Notes: a model not told the origin generated them from the sequence alone. 64,000 nt of DNA from Ferruginibacter sp. HRS2-29 (GCF_024343615.1 NZ_RJUB01000010.1:62001-126000), one strand, 5' to 3'. Shown: positions 1 to 8,878, counted from the stretch's first letter. A program made the numbers and translations.

Positions 1-1
1 A

Positions 2-640
2 AAGATATTATTTACGGGATTAGCCTGCATCATAGCCGTGCTGATCATACATGCGCAGGAAGCTGTGGTGAAAAAAGAAGCGAAACTTCCACCCAAGATC
101 ACGAGGGTAGATGTAGAATCGCTTCCACAGGAAACACGGAATAGAGGCAAAGTACTGGATGCCGCCCGCTGGACGGATGACGACGGCGAACATACCCTGG
201 TGACCACCGAAACCGGTGAGATAACAGGTGCTGATGATACCAAAAGCGCCGGCATATTTGCGTTTCATTATTTGCTAAAACAAAACAGGCAGGAACTTAC
301 CTGGAAACTGAATGATGCGGTGAAGGATTGCCCGGTAGATGTGGAAGCCGGTTATGTACACAATACATTCGCCGTTACCGATCTTGATAAGAACGGGAAA
401 GCCGAAGTATGGCTGATGTATATCACTGCCTGCCATGGCGATGTGAGCCCGGCCAATATGAAGATCATCATGTACGAATCCGGTAAAAAACATGCTGCCC
501 GTGGAACGAATAAAGTACAGGTTTCGGAAAAAGAATTTGCCGGCGGTGAATATAATTTTGATGAAATATTTAAAAAATCCCCGAAAGTATTCAGGCAATA
601 TGCGGATAAACTCTGGCAGAAAAATATTCTGCAGAAATAG
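2..640 (+). CDS. Secreted hypothetical protein, 5' end outside window
   Basis: The reading frame is open from the window edge. The first visible residues (KILFTGLACIIAVLIIHAQ) form a signal-peptide hydrophobic core ending at AQ, so the true start codon probably lies just outside the window rather than at the internal GTG at 38. About 190 residues of mature protein follow, with an acidic stretch (TDLDKNGKAEVWL) of the kind found in periplasmic or surface proteins and no catalytic motif I recognise. It vaguely resembles Bacteroidota secreted proteins annotated as surface polysaccharide biosynthesis related, but I do not assert that. It ends 6 nt before the convergent lipase-like gene. Confidence 0.75.
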   Translation, partial: KILFTGLACIIAVLIIHAQEAVVKKEAKLPPKITRVDVESLPQETRNRGKVLDAARWTDDDGEHTLVTTETGEITGADDTKSAGIFAFHYLLKQNRQELTWKLNDAVKDCPVDVEAGYVHNTFAVTDLDKNGKAEVWLMYITACHGDVSPANMKIIMYESGKKHAARGTNKVQVSEKEFAGGEYNFDEIFKKSPKVFRQYADKLWQKNILQK

Positions 641-646
641 TGTTGA

Positions 647-1363
647 TCACTGTAACACCAGCTTCATCATAGGCCCAAGCCTTGCCGCCCACCTGGCATA
701 TTCCTTACCGGAGGGATGAAGGCTGTCGGGGCATATCAGGCTGCGGTCGTTCAATGCATCTCTTGTGGATGGCGTAATGTCGAGGTAATTACAAAAATAC
801 TGAACACTCACTTCGCGGTTGATCTTATTGAACAGTTCGATCTGTTTCCGGATAAATGCCGTATCCGAAAAACCGGCAGCGGGCGTAACACTGTAATCCG
901 GAATGGAAAGTACGAATACACGGTTCGGCGATCTTCCGGCAAACCCTATGGATGTTTTCAGCAAGGTGGTAAACCTTTCGCGGTAGCCGATGGTATCTTG
1001 CCGCATATATTGATCGTTTACCCCGATAAGCAAGGTCACTACATTGTAATTATTTTTGAGGTCTGCCGCCAGGATGCCCGCAGAAAGGTCGGCAGTTGTC
1101 CACCCTGTAGTGGCCACATATTTCGGATCAGCCATATCGATGCCTTCATTTTTCAGCCATTCTTTTGTCTGCGCCGGAAACCGGTCCGGAGCCGGTACAC
1201 CCTGCCCGATTGTGTAAGAATCGCCCAACGCCAGGAAGTTTTTTTGAAGTGAAGGTAGACCAGGTATTGGATCTACAGTAGCTACAGAAGTGTCATTTTT
1301 TTTGCATGACAAGGCAAGAAGCGCTATCGCTGAAAAAAATAATATGGAACGTGCTGTTTTCAT
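647..1363 (-). CDS. SGNH/GDSL-family hydrolase, lipoprotein
   Basis: A 238-residue protein with a lipoprotein signal (hydrophobic stretch then LALSC at about residue 20). SGNH blocks are visible: block I LALGDSYTIG with the nucleophile Ser, block III IGVND with its Asn, and block V DSLHPSGKEY with the Asp and His of the triad. The family hydrolyses esters (lipases, acyl-thioesterases, carbohydrate esterases), and the substrate cannot be told from sequence. The lipobox suggests anchoring to the outer or inner membrane facing the periplasm. It converges with the gene to its left and is divergent from the AlkC-type gene. Confidence 0.88.
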   Translation of the reverse strand: MKTARSILFFSAIALLALSCKKNDTSVATVDPIPGLPSLQKNFLALGDSYTIGQGVPAPDRFPAQTKEWLKNEGIDMADPKYVATTGWTTADLSAGILAADLKNNYNVVTLLIGVNDQYMRQDTIGYRERFTTLLKTSIGFAGRSPNRVFVLSIPDYSVTPAAGFSDTAFIRKQIELFNKINREVSVQYFCNYLDITPSTRDALNDRSLICPDSLHPSGKEYARWAARLGPMMKLVLQ

Positions 1364-1531
1364 CTGGCTAAAGATACGCTATCAGCGGAAAAAAGTTTTT
1401 GGCAGCGGATGGTTTTCCGTAGATTTTCGCAGAGGGATAGTATGCAGATCAACGCGGATAAATCTGCGTGTATTGATTTGCGTACATCTGCGGGAACAAC
1501 TATTATTGCAAAACAATTTCAACTTCTACCA

Positions 1532-2629
1532 ATGGCGCTCATAAAAGATATTTACTCTCCGCAGTTTTATAAAAACTTTACTGCAAGTCTTTCACAAGTC
1601 CTGCCATCGCTGGATAGCAAAAAATTCATCCGCGAAGTGTTCAATAATGATTTTGATGGAATGGAATGGAAAGACCGCATGAAACATACCACGAGGGTAT
1701 TGCATACCGTGATGCCTGCGGATTTTCCAAAAGCTGCAAAGCTGATCCGCAAGCTGATCGTGCAGCTCCGGAAAGACAATGCGGGCGACGATGCGCTGGC
1801 GTACATATTTCTGCCGGATTATATAGAAACGTACGGACTGGAACATCTGCAGGTATCTGTAGAAGCATTTGAGTTCATTACACAATTCATAAGTTGTGAA
1901 TTTGCCGTGCGGCCGTTCATTTTGAAGTACGGGCAATCCATGATGGATGAGATGGTCAAATGGTCGGTGCACGAAAGTTATAAAGTACGCCGGCTGGCCA
2001 GTGAGGGGAGCAGGCCTCGTTTGCCCTGGGCAATGGCGCTGCCGGAATTGAAAAAAGACCCTTCGCCGGTGTTGCCCATTCTGGAAAATCTTAAGAACGA
2101 TCCTTCGGAATCGGTGAGAAGAAGCGTGGCGAATAACCTGAATGATATCGCGAAAGATCATCCGTCGGTGGTGATCGCTATTGCTAAAAAATGGAAGGGC
2201 GTTACAAAAGAAACCGATGCTGTCATAAAGCATGGAGCAAGGACCTTGTTGAAACAAGGCAATCCGGATGTGCTCAGGCACTACGGACTTACCGGTAAAG
2301 ATATCCTGCTTTCGGGTTTTGATATTCTTACACCAAAAGTGAAGACTGGGGCCTCGCTGGATTTTGTTTTTACCATTACCAACGATACGAGGAAAGCACG
2401 CATCATCAGGCTTGAGTATGGCATTTATTACCAGAAATCAAAAGGGCATCTTGCCAGGAAGGTATATAAGATCAGCGAACGATCTTTCGGCGCCGGAGAG
2501 AAATGTACTATTCATAAGAAGCAATCTTTCCGCATCATTACCACCCGGAAATTTCATACAGGATTGCACCGTTTGTCCATCATCGTTAATGGCGAAGAGA
2601 AAGGAACGAAAGATTTTATTTTGACGTAG
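1532..2629 (+). CDS. AlkC-type DNA alkylation repair glycosylase with C-terminal Ig-like domain
   Basis: A 365-residue protein. I start it at ATG 1532 (MALIKDIYSPQF) because upstream codons in the same frame are low-complexity and unlike the family. The body (about 1-260) is a HEAT-like helical repeat array with the segment SVHESYKVRRLASEGSRPRLP and the AlkC-like signature LPWAMALPELKKDPSPVLPIL. Residues about 265-365 look like a beta-sandwich domain (DFVFTITNDTRKARIIRLEY), which matches the Ig-like extension known in one AlkC subgroup. AlkC/AlkD proteins excise N3- and N7-alkylated purines without base flipping, so a cytoplasmic role in alkylation repair is inferred. It stands alone with no operon partner. 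Confidence 0.82.
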   Translation: MALIKDIYSPQFYKNFTASLSQVLPSLDSKKFIREVFNNDFDGMEWKDRMKHTTRVLHTVMPADFPKAAKLIRKLIVQLRKDNAGDDALAYIFLPDYIETYGLEHLQVSVEAFEFITQFISCEFAVRPFILKYGQSMMDEMVKWSVHESYKVRRLASEGSRPRLPWAMALPELKKDPSPVLPILENLKNDPSESVRRSVANNLNDIAKDHPSVVIAIAKKWKGVTKETDAVIKHGARTLLKQGNPDVLRHYGLTGKDILLSGFDILTPKVKTGASLDFVFTITNDTRKARIIRLEYGIYYQKSKGHLARKVYKISERSFGAGEKCTIHKKQSFRIITTRKFHTGLHRLSIIVNGEEKGTKDFILT

Positions 2630-2708
2630 CCCGGCACAACGGCAGTTTTTTTATTTTATCCATTTATGTAATTCTCATTTTGCCGGCATCTGCAAAAAAA
2701 AATTACGT

Positions 2709-4406
2709 ATGAATAAGCTATTAACTGCTCTCGTCCTCCTCTGCTGCTTTAGCGCTACTGCACAGGATACTGCCAAAACAACCTCTAAACTTACCACCGC
2801 CACTGTTTATTATGGTTATGGTGCCGAGCTCACCCACGAATCGAGGGTGAATGTAAACAGCGGGATCAAACAGATCGTCATCAACCAGTTGAGTACAGCT
2901 GTTGATGTAAACAGCCTTCAGATAAGCGTTCCGGATAATGTGGCGCTTTTATCACACAAATACACTATTTATTATCCCACTGCGGTTGCCGTAAAAAATC
3001 CTCTTACCAAAAAAATGCAGGATACGGTAGTTCTTATCAATACTGAATTACGTAAGAACCGCAATCTTACTTACATTGAAGAACAGACATTGGAAAAGAC
3101 CGGGAGGCTGGTGGAAACAGTGATTGCCAATAGTGGCAATAAAACGGTGAGTGCCGAAGATGCGTTGAAACTCATCAGTGCCTATACGGCGAAAATTGAA
3201 AAAGCCCGCACCAATATCTTTAACCTTAAAGAAGCGGAAATGCTTATCAATAGCCGGTTGACAGCTTTGTACGAACGCATACAGCAGGCGGCAGGCGTGC
3301 CTGAAGAACCGGGTAAACCTTACGGGCAGCTGATCCTGCAGGTGCTGTGCAAAAACAGCGGCGAGATCCCGGTCTCGTTTAGTTACTTTACAAAAAATGC
3401 CGGCTGGGTGCCTTTATATGATATAAAAGTGAATGCAAAAACCAATGAAATAAAGCTGGTGTACAAAGCATCTGTTACCCAAACAACCGGTATCGACTGG
3501 AAACAGACAAAACTCACATTAAGCACCAGCAATCCCAACCTCAATGGTGCCGCACCTTTGCTCACTGCCTGGTACCTGCAGCTCTATCAACCACAGGTGT
3601 ATAACCAGATGCTTGAAGGTAAAGTGTCGGGGCTGGCGGTGCAGAATACTATTCAATCTTTCAATGATGATAAATCACTGAGCGAAGTGGTGGTAACCAC
3701 AGCAAACGGGATAGAACGACAAAAGAAAGATCTTGGTTACGCCACTTCTACCATTACGCCAAGCACTTTGCAACAATACACGTCGTTGAATGAAAGCCAG
3801 CTCAATACCAATTTTGAAATTGATCTTCCTTATGATATCGAGAGCAATGGGCAGGTTCATGCGGTGACCATCAAAGATGAAAAGATAAATGCTTCGCTGA
3901 AAAATTATGCGGTGCCGAAGCTGGATAGGGATGCCTACCTGCTGGCGGAAGTGAGCGACTGGCAAAACCTGAACCTGTTGCCGGGTACAGCCAACATTAT
4001 CATGGATAATACCTATATCGGCAAATCTTACATCGACCCTAACAGTACCGCTGATACGCTCAACCTGTCGCTGGGTAAAGACCGCAGGCTGGCGATAAAA
4101 CGTGATCTGCTGAAAGATTTTACCAGCACCAAAACAAATGGCAATACTACCCGCCAGACATTCACCTACGAACTTACTGTGAAGAATAATAAAGTGACGT
4201 CGGTAGATATGCTGCTGAAAGATCAATACCCCATCAGCATGGTGAAAGACATCGAGATCAAGCTGGAAGACGGAAGCAACGCGGCCGTAAATGAGGAAAC
4301 AGGCATACTCACCTGGAAAATACAATTGAAACCGGGGGAAAGTAAAAAAGTTAGATTCAGTTACACAGTTAAATACCCGAAGGATAAAAGGATAGCGAAT
4401 TTGTAA
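2709..4406 (+). CDS. DUF4139 (MuiA-like) secreted protein with SusC-plug-like insert
   Basis: 565 residues with a signal peptide (MNKLLTALVLLCCFSATAQ). The N-terminal part has the short DUF4140-like beginning (ATVYYGYGAELTHE), a central helical region (about 110-205), and a C-terminal DUF4139 beta domain (VPLYDIKVNAKTNEIKLVYK, TYELTVKNNK, SYTVKYPKDKRI). The family is known as mucoidy inhibitor MuiA-like; its biochemical role is unsettled. An insert at about residues 300-350 carries LEGKVSGLAVQ and EVVVTTANGIERQKKDLGYA, which resemble the plug region of SusC/RagA TonB-dependent receptors. It is monocistronic and followed by a repeat locus. Confidence 0.85.
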   Translation: MNKLLTALVLLCCFSATAQDTAKTTSKLTTATVYYGYGAELTHESRVNVNSGIKQIVINQLSTAVDVNSLQISVPDNVALLSHKYTIYYPTAVAVKNPLTKKMQDTVVLINTELRKNRNLTYIEEQTLEKTGRLVETVIANSGNKTVSAEDALKLISAYTAKIEKARTNIFNLKEAEMLINSRLTALYERIQQAAGVPEEPGKPYGQLILQVLCKNSGEIPVSFSYFTKNAGWVPLYDIKVNAKTNEIKLVYKASVTQTTGIDWKQTKLTLSTSNPNLNGAAPLLTAWYLQLYQPQVYNQMLEGKVSGLAVQNTIQSFNDDKSLSEVVVTTANGIERQKKDLGYATSTITPSTLQQYTSLNESQLNTNFEIDLPYDIESNGQVHAVTIKDEKINASLKNYAVPKLDRDAYLLAEVSDWQNLNLLPGTANIIMDNTYIGKSYIDPNSTADTLNLSLGKDRRLAIKRDLLKDFTSTKTNGNTTRQTFTYELTVKNNKVTSVDMLLKDQYPISMVKDIEIKLEDGSNAAVNEETGILTWKIQLKPGESKKVRFSYTVKYPKDKRIANL

Positions 4407-4500
4407 GTTTAGGAGGTTTAGGGGGGTTAGGAGTTTAGGGGGGATAGAGAGTTTTATATAAAATAATTCTAAACCTCTAAGCTCCTAAACCTCTAAACTC
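4406..4500. repeat. Inverted-repeat locus A (GGTTTAG-rich arms)
   Basis: The left arm 4406-4440 is built of GTTTAGG/AGGTTTA-type words. The right arm 4469-4500 is its reverse complement (CTAAACCTCTAA...). The spacer is about 28 nt and AT-rich. Periodicity is close to 7 but imperfect. The stop codon of the membrane gene on the minus strand (4485-4487) lies inside the right arm. Confidence 0.75.
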
Positions 4501-5084
4501 TTCTGCATTTCCTTCAGCTTACCGATAATATCTTCCGTTCTGGCATGTTCTTTCCGGTTGTGTCTTTTGCCGATCCACAAAGTGGCAATGAGCATCCAGG
4601 TGATGTAAACAACCAGGAAAAGGATTTTCCAGAAGATGCTGATCGGTGGTACTACGAGCGTTTCATAAAAGTAAAATGCGAAGGCGATGTTGAGTGCGAT
4701 GGTGTAGATGAGGGTTCCTTTGGTATTTACCCATTTCTGATGTAGATAAAATTTTTCAAATTCCAGCAGCAATACGGAAGGTGATTGTGAGAAATTTGCT
4801 TTTTTAAGAAACTGAGATTGCCTGAAACGCACGGCAGAAAAAACGACGATGCACAACATCATTAAACCAAGCCCGATGTAGGAGCTGGTAAATTGAAATT
4901 CTATTTTGCACATCACCACCATCATGGATACCAATGCGGCGAGCAGGCAGAAGACCTGCAGAAGGATTTTGTTGGCTAAGATCTTTTTTTGCTTCAAAGC
5001 TTTTTTGATCATTTCACCCGCGTCCGGCAAGGGCGTTGCCGGCGTTGATTTCCATAAAGCTTCTATATCGTCAAATGTTTTCAT
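4485..5084 (-). CDS. Hypothetical membrane protein, partner of ECF sigma factor
   Basis: 199 residues with a hydrophilic N-terminus (MKTFDDIEALWKSTPATPLP) and four predicted membrane segments in two hairpins (about 40-62, 67-85, 125-145, 150-172). The start overlaps the end of the sigma factor gene by 14 nt, so the two are translationally coupled. In Bacteroidota, ECF genes are often followed by a membrane anti-sigma factor. This protein lacks a recognisable FecR or zinc anti-sigma motif, so a regulatory role is inferred from position only. The C-terminal codons and stop lie inside repeat locus A. Confidence 0.75.
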   Translation of the reverse strand: MKTFDDIEALWKSTPATPLPDAGEMIKKALKQKKILANKILLQVFCLLAALVSMMVVMCKIEFQFTSSYIGLGLMMLCIVVFSAVRFRQSQFLKKANFSQSPSVLLLEFEKFYLHQKWVNTKGTLIYTIALNIAFAFYFYETLVVPPISIFWKILFLVVYITWMLIATLWIGKRHNRKEHARTEDIIGKLKEMQKSLEV

Positions 5085-5589
5085 CGCTGAAAAATAATTT
5101 TGTTAACTCCTGTTTGATCCTGTGGATCTTCACTCTCAGGTTTCCATCGCTGATGTTGAGCGCCCCGGCAATTTCATCGTACGGTATTTCTTCCAGTACC
5201 ATGGAAATGATCAGCCTGTCGGCTTCCGGTAATTGATGTACTGCTTTGTATAATTGTGCCACCTGTTGTTCTTTTACCACGCCGCTGTTGTCATCTGCCC
5301 TGTCAAAATGCTCCTGCAATTCAACGGGTGTTTTATTTTTATTCGAACGGATATGAGAAAGGCAGGTATTTACCGCGATCCTGTATATCCAGGTGCTCAC
5401 TTTGGCATCGCCTCTGAAATTGTTCAGGTTTTGCCAAACCTTGATGAACGTTTCCTGCAAAAAATCCTGTGCCTGCGCTTCACTATCGGTATACGCCCGG
5501 CACATGCGCAACACCTGTGGCGCATGTTTGTTGTATATCTCCGTAAAAGCAGGTTCGTGGTTCAATGCAAAAGGCTTAATGAACGGCAA
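5071..5589 (-). CDS. ECF-type RNA polymerase sigma factor
   Basis: 172 residues with both sigma domains. Region 2 (about 14-80) contains DFLQETFIKVWQNL and FRGDAKVSTWIYRIAVN, the core-binding and -10 recognition helices. Region 4 (about 112-165) has LPEADRLIISMVLEEIPYDE followed by the helix-turn-helix IAGALNISDGNLRVKIHRIK. It directs core RNA polymerase to an unknown small regulon. It is first in a two-gene unit with the downstream membrane protein (14-nt overlap). The start at 5589 gives a family-typical N-terminus. Confidence 0.92.
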   Translation of the reverse strand: MPFIKPFALNHEPAFTEIYNKHAPQVLRMCRAYTDSEAQAQDFLQETFIKVWQNLNNFRGDAKVSTWIYRIAVNTCLSHIRSNKNKTPVELQEHFDRADDNSGVVKEQQVAQLYKAVHQLPEADRLIISMVLEEIPYDEIAGALNISDGNLRVKIHRIKQELTKLFFSDENI

Positions 5590-5646
5590 TTTATTTTGTT
5601 TGGTCGAATATTACTGTTGGATGCAGGGAAAAGTGTTTTGTTACAG

Positions 5647-5744
5647 GGTAGTCAACTCCCGGTAGTCAACCTGTGGTAGTCAACCCGCGGTAGTCAACCT
5701 GTGGTAGTCTACTCGTGGTAGTCTACTCCCGGTAGTCAACCCAA
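5647..5744. repeat. Seven tandem copies of a 14-bp repeat (GGTAGTCAACCTGT-like)
   Basis: Copies begin at 5647, 5661, 5675, 5689, 5703, 5717 and 5731, an exact 14-nt period. The invariant part is GGTAGTC; the rest varies (AACTCCC, AACCTGT, AACCCGC, TACTCGT). It sits between the sigma factor start and the terminator of the peptidase gene, and could be a minisatellite or a set of binding sites upstream of the sigma gene. Confidence 0.9.
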
Positions 5745-5745
5745 T

Positions 5746-5776
5746 AAAAAATGCCGCAACAATTGCGGCATTTTTT
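5746..5776. terminator. Perfect bidirectional hairpin terminator
   Basis: A 14-bp perfect stem (AAAAAATGCCGCAA / TTGCGGCATTTTTT) with a 3-nt loop and T-runs on both strands. It ends the minus-strand M16 peptidase transcript. Confidence 0.9.
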
Positions 5777-5794
5777 GTTATTCCAAAAAATAAC

Positions 5795-6832
5795 TTATTT
5801 CCTGTTCCCGTCAGCATCCAGCTCGATGATCTCGTAACCAAATTTCTGCAAGCCCGGCAGTATTTTCGCCTTATCACCCACCAGCAGGATATTCACCTTG
5901 TCGGTATTCAGCCATTTTTTTACCAATGCGTCAATTTCCGGTTTGGTGATCCCTTTGAGGATCTTATTTTGTGTTTCTACAAAATTCGCCGGCAGGTTGT
6001 ACTCCAGCATGCGGCCGATGAAACTGGCTTTTTGCGCTCCTGTTTCATATGCCAGCGCATCCCTTTGCACCAAAGCGCTTTTCATGAAACTGATCTCCTG
6101 CGGAGTGATCCCGGCCGCTGCATAATTTTTAATTTCCCTGATCACTTCAGTCAATGCACTATCCGTAGCATCGGCACGTATGCCCGAACTGAATGTGAAT
6201 TTTCCACTGTATTTATCACTCTGGAACGAAGAGCGTGCACCGTAGGTCCAGCCCTTGTCTTCTCTAAGGTTGATGTTGAGCCTGCTGTTAAAATCACCAC
6301 CCAATACATAATTCGCCAACCCAAGTTTATAATACTCTCCGGTGGCATCATACAGCAATCCATTGGCGCTGCCTACACGAAACTCCGTCTGCGCAGCCTT
6401 TGGTACATCTACCAGGTAGATCACGGTTTTTGTAAGAGGAGCAGGTTTCGCTGGTTTTTCTACCGCAATTTTTTTATTCGGCAACGAATTCAGGAACGCC
6501 AGCTTAGGCAATATTTCATTTTCTTTGATATCACCCGCTATCACCACTTTTGCATCCTGCGAAGTAAGATTGCCGGAATAAAAATCTTCCACATCTTTCA
6601 GTGTGAGATTTTTGATCGTCAGTTCCGTGCCGTTATCACTCATACCTAAAATAGTGTTACCATAATTGATCTTGTCGTACACAGTAGTAGCGATAGATGC
6701 GGGCTGAGATTTCCTTTGCTTGAAACCTTCCAGCGCCTGCTTCTGTATCCTTGTAAATGCATCTTGCGTAAAATTCGGGTGCAGCAATTTTTCTTCCAGC
6801 AGTTCCAATGTAGCGGCCACATTCTTTTTCAA
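5795..6832 (-). CDS. C-terminal fragment of the M16 peptidase (downstream of the amber codon)
   Basis: About 345 residues in the same frame as the upstream half. The first possible initiator after the stop is a TTG two codons downstream. It contains the second M16 domain core (VIYLVDVPKAAQTEFRVGS, DFNSRLNINLREDKGWTYGA, the R/Y substrate-binding region). Alone it would lack a signal peptide and a zinc site, so independent function is unlikely. See the pseudogene entry for the whole gene. Confidence 0.6.
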   Translation of the reverse strand: MKKNVAATLELLEEKLLHPNFTQDAFTRIQKQALEGFKQRKSQPASIATTVYDKINYGNTILGMSDNGTELTIKNLTLKDVEDFYSGNLTSQDAKVVIAGDIKENEILPKLAFLNSLPNKKIAVEKPAKPAPLTKTVIYLVDVPKAAQTEFRVGSANGLLYDATGEYYKLGLANYVLGGDFNSRLNINLREDKGWTYGARSSFQSDKYSGKFTFSSGIRADATDSALTEVIREIKNYAAAGITPQEISFMKSALVQRDALAYETGAQKASFIGRMLEYNLPANFVETQNKILKGITKPEIDALVKKWLNTDKVNILLVGDKAKILPGLQKFGYEIIELDADGNRK

Positions 6833-6835
6833 TGT

Positions 6836-8626
6836 CTACACTGTGATCACTGTGTAATCAAAAGAACTTGAAATATTGATGTTGCTGCCCAGTTTCTGAA
6901 GGGCCAGCGCCATTTGCTCGGCAGTATATTTTTTGGTATCCTCATTCATCATGCTGGCTGTAATGCCCGCTATGCCTGATTTTGTAGGGATATCGGTTTC
7001 TGCAAGCTGTCCTCCCGGAATTTTGATGGAGATGGTCACCACCGGAATTTCGGTGTTTTCAGTGCCGATCACTTTGATGCCATTCGCCAGGTTCTTTTTC
7101 CAGAAAGCCGGTACTTTTATGAGTGGAGAAGCGCCGTTGCCAGGCATTTGCTTGCGATCGAAATTATCTGCAGCTTTTACATATTTCAATCCGGCATAGC
7201 CGTAATCGGGGCGTGTATATTGCGTGGTATCAACTTTATAATTGTCCGGTTTAGCCTCAATGGCCCTGTTGTCTTTTGTAAGCACGCTCACAGTTACCGA
7301 AGCTTTTCCTTTGATATATTCATTGTACACCCTCATCACATCTTCTTTGGTTACCGACTGGTACATGGCCAGCAGTTTGCCGATCATGTTAGGATTGCCG
7401 GTGAATGTCTGGAATGCAGCCAGCTGCGATACTTTTCCTGAAACACTTTGCAGCCCGTTAATATATTGCGATTCGATGCCGCCTTTGAATTTCAGGATGT
7501 CATCATCCGTAACACCCCGTTGCTCGAATGCCACCAGGGATGCGGCAAACAAACTATCCAGCGATGAAAGGCTGTTGCCCGGGAATGGGGTGATCTGTAC
7601 AGAAAATTCGCCACTCAACTCACTCATACGGCTAAACGCAGTTGCATTGATCGCTTTCTGAGGCTTTACCATTTGTTGATACAGGATGGAATTTTTTCCC
7701 TGGCCAAGTACCTGCGCAAGGCAGGCCAGTGGAGCCATATCCTTATCATAGTTTTTTACAGTAGGAAAAGTTTTTACCAGCAAAGGCAACCTTGCATAAT
7801 TATCTACAAAACTTACATACCTGTCAGAAGTAAGTTTTACCGGGGCCAGAACAGTAGGAGTCACTTCAGGCCCGCGTGGGATGCTGCCAAAATATTTTTC
7901 TACCAGCCTGATGGTTGTTGCCGGATCAAGATCGCCGCCGATGGTGATGGTGGCATTGTTCGGGCCATACCACCTCAAAAAGAAATTTTTCAGATCCTGT
8001 ACATCCACCCTGTTCAGGTCTTCGATGTAGCCGATGGTGAGCCAGCTGTACGGATGGCCGTATGGGTAAAGATTTTTGCTGGTGAATTCGCTCAGCAAAC
8101 CATAAGGACGGTTATCGTAATTCTGTCCGCGTTCGTTCTTTACAGTACTGCGTTGTATCTCAAATTTTTTCTGTGTAACGGCATCGAGCAGGAAGCCCAT
8201 GCGGTCACTTTCCAGCCACAGCATTTTTTCCAGCTGATTGGCGGGAACGGTCTCGTAGTAATTCGTCCTGTCGAGGTTGGTGCTGCCATTCAGCGTTCCG
8301 CCTGCTTCGCTGATGATCTTGAAGTGCTGTTCGTCCCCCACATTGTCGCTTCCCTGGAACATCATGTGCTCGAAGAAATGTGCGAAGCCACTTTTGCCGA
8401 TCTCTTCACGGGCACTTCCCACGTGATAGGTAATATCCACATGTACCAGCGGATCGCTGTGATCCTCTGCCAGCAAAACGGTCAGCCCGTTGGGCAAAAC
8501 ATATTTTTCATAAGGGATGACCATTTCATCACCTTTTTTCACAACTTTTTCTACCAGCTTCGCCTGCGCAAAACCGGTATGCCCTGCTATGCAGAGGACT
8601 GTAAGCAACTGTATATATTTCTTCAT
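6836..8626 (-). CDS. N-terminal part of the M16 peptidase (up to the amber codon)
   Basis: 596 residues with signal peptide, catalytic HFFEH motif, the downstream glutamate region (KNERGQNYDNRPYG) and the complete first half, ending 10-15 residues into the second half's second repeat. A truncated product could keep the active-site half, but M16 enzymes need the C-terminal half to close the chamber, so activity is doubtful. Confidence 0.6.
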   Translation of the reverse strand: MKKYIQLLTVLCIAGHTGFAQAKLVEKVVKKGDEMVIPYEKYVLPNGLTVLLAEDHSDPLVHVDITYHVGSAREEIGKSGFAHFFEHMMFQGSDNVGDEQHFKIISEAGGTLNGSTNLDRTNYYETVPANQLEKMLWLESDRMGFLLDAVTQKKFEIQRSTVKNERGQNYDNRPYGLLSEFTSKNLYPYGHPYSWLTIGYIEDLNRVDVQDLKNFFLRWYGPNNATITIGGDLDPATTIRLVEKYFGSIPRGPEVTPTVLAPVKLTSDRYVSFVDNYARLPLLVKTFPTVKNYDKDMAPLACLAQVLGQGKNSILYQQMVKPQKAINATAFSRMSELSGEFSVQITPFPGNSLSSLDSLFAASLVAFEQRGVTDDDILKFKGGIESQYINGLQSVSGKVSQLAAFQTFTGNPNMIGKLLAMYQSVTKEDVMRVYNEYIKGKASVTVSVLTKDNRAIEAKPDNYKVDTTQYTRPDYGYAGLKYVKAADNFDRKQMPGNGASPLIKVPAFWKKNLANGIKVIGTENTEIPVVTISIKIPGGQLAETDIPTKSGIAGITASMMNEDTKKYTAEQMALALQKLGSNINISSSFDYTVITV

Positions 8627-8717
8627 ACAAAAATTTTTGTGTCCGAAATTACGCAATAATTATCTGTTATTCGATGCTTTGTATTTACTGAAGTTTGTAA
8701 TACTCCACGGCCGTTGG

Positions 8718-8776
8718 GCTTTTTCTTCCCGTCTTCCCGGCAAAAAATTAGCCGGGAAGACGGGAAGAAAAAAAGC
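8718..8776. terminator. Long hairpin between divergent genes
   Basis: The arm GCTTTTTCTTCCCGTCTTCC (continuing CGGC, 8718-8741) pairs with 8751-8776 almost perfectly, with a short A/T loop and terminal T/A runs. It lies in the divergent 8627-8878 gap, so it terminates neither neighbour. It may be a repeat or belong to a small transcript. Confidence 0.6.
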
Positions 8777-8878
8777 ATATCAAAAGCATGGGTTCATCAC
8801 AGAGGAGCCAGCGTGTCTCCGTGAAAAAACTCTGTATTACTCTGTGGTTTCTCTTTAATTTTATGAAAAAATAAACCA

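Larger units (their letters stand above)
5795..8626 (-). pseudogene. M16 family zinc metallopeptidase interrupted by in-frame amber codon
   Basis: Read through, this is a 943-codon gene of the usual length for Bacteroidota two-domain M16 peptidases. I start it at 8626 (MKKYIQLLTVLC..., a signal peptide ending FAQA). The inverted zinc motif HFFEH lies at about residue 70 in the N-terminal half; the C-terminal half is the non-catalytic M16 domain. At 6838-6836 a TAG replaces an expected residue in the stretch YTVITV-stop-TLKKNVAATLELLEEKL. The frame is unchanged on both sides, so this is a point nonsense change (a Ser TCG to TAG change would fit), not a frameshift. The gene is a recent pseudogene, read through, or a sequencing error. 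Confidence 0.85.

Noticed and set aside
716..1252. Plus-strand ORF of 178 residues
   Set aside because: It is antisense to the GDSL hydrolase, whose catalytic motifs are intact.
5647..5744. CRISPR-like array
   Set aside because: A 14-nt period without spacers; a plain minisatellite.
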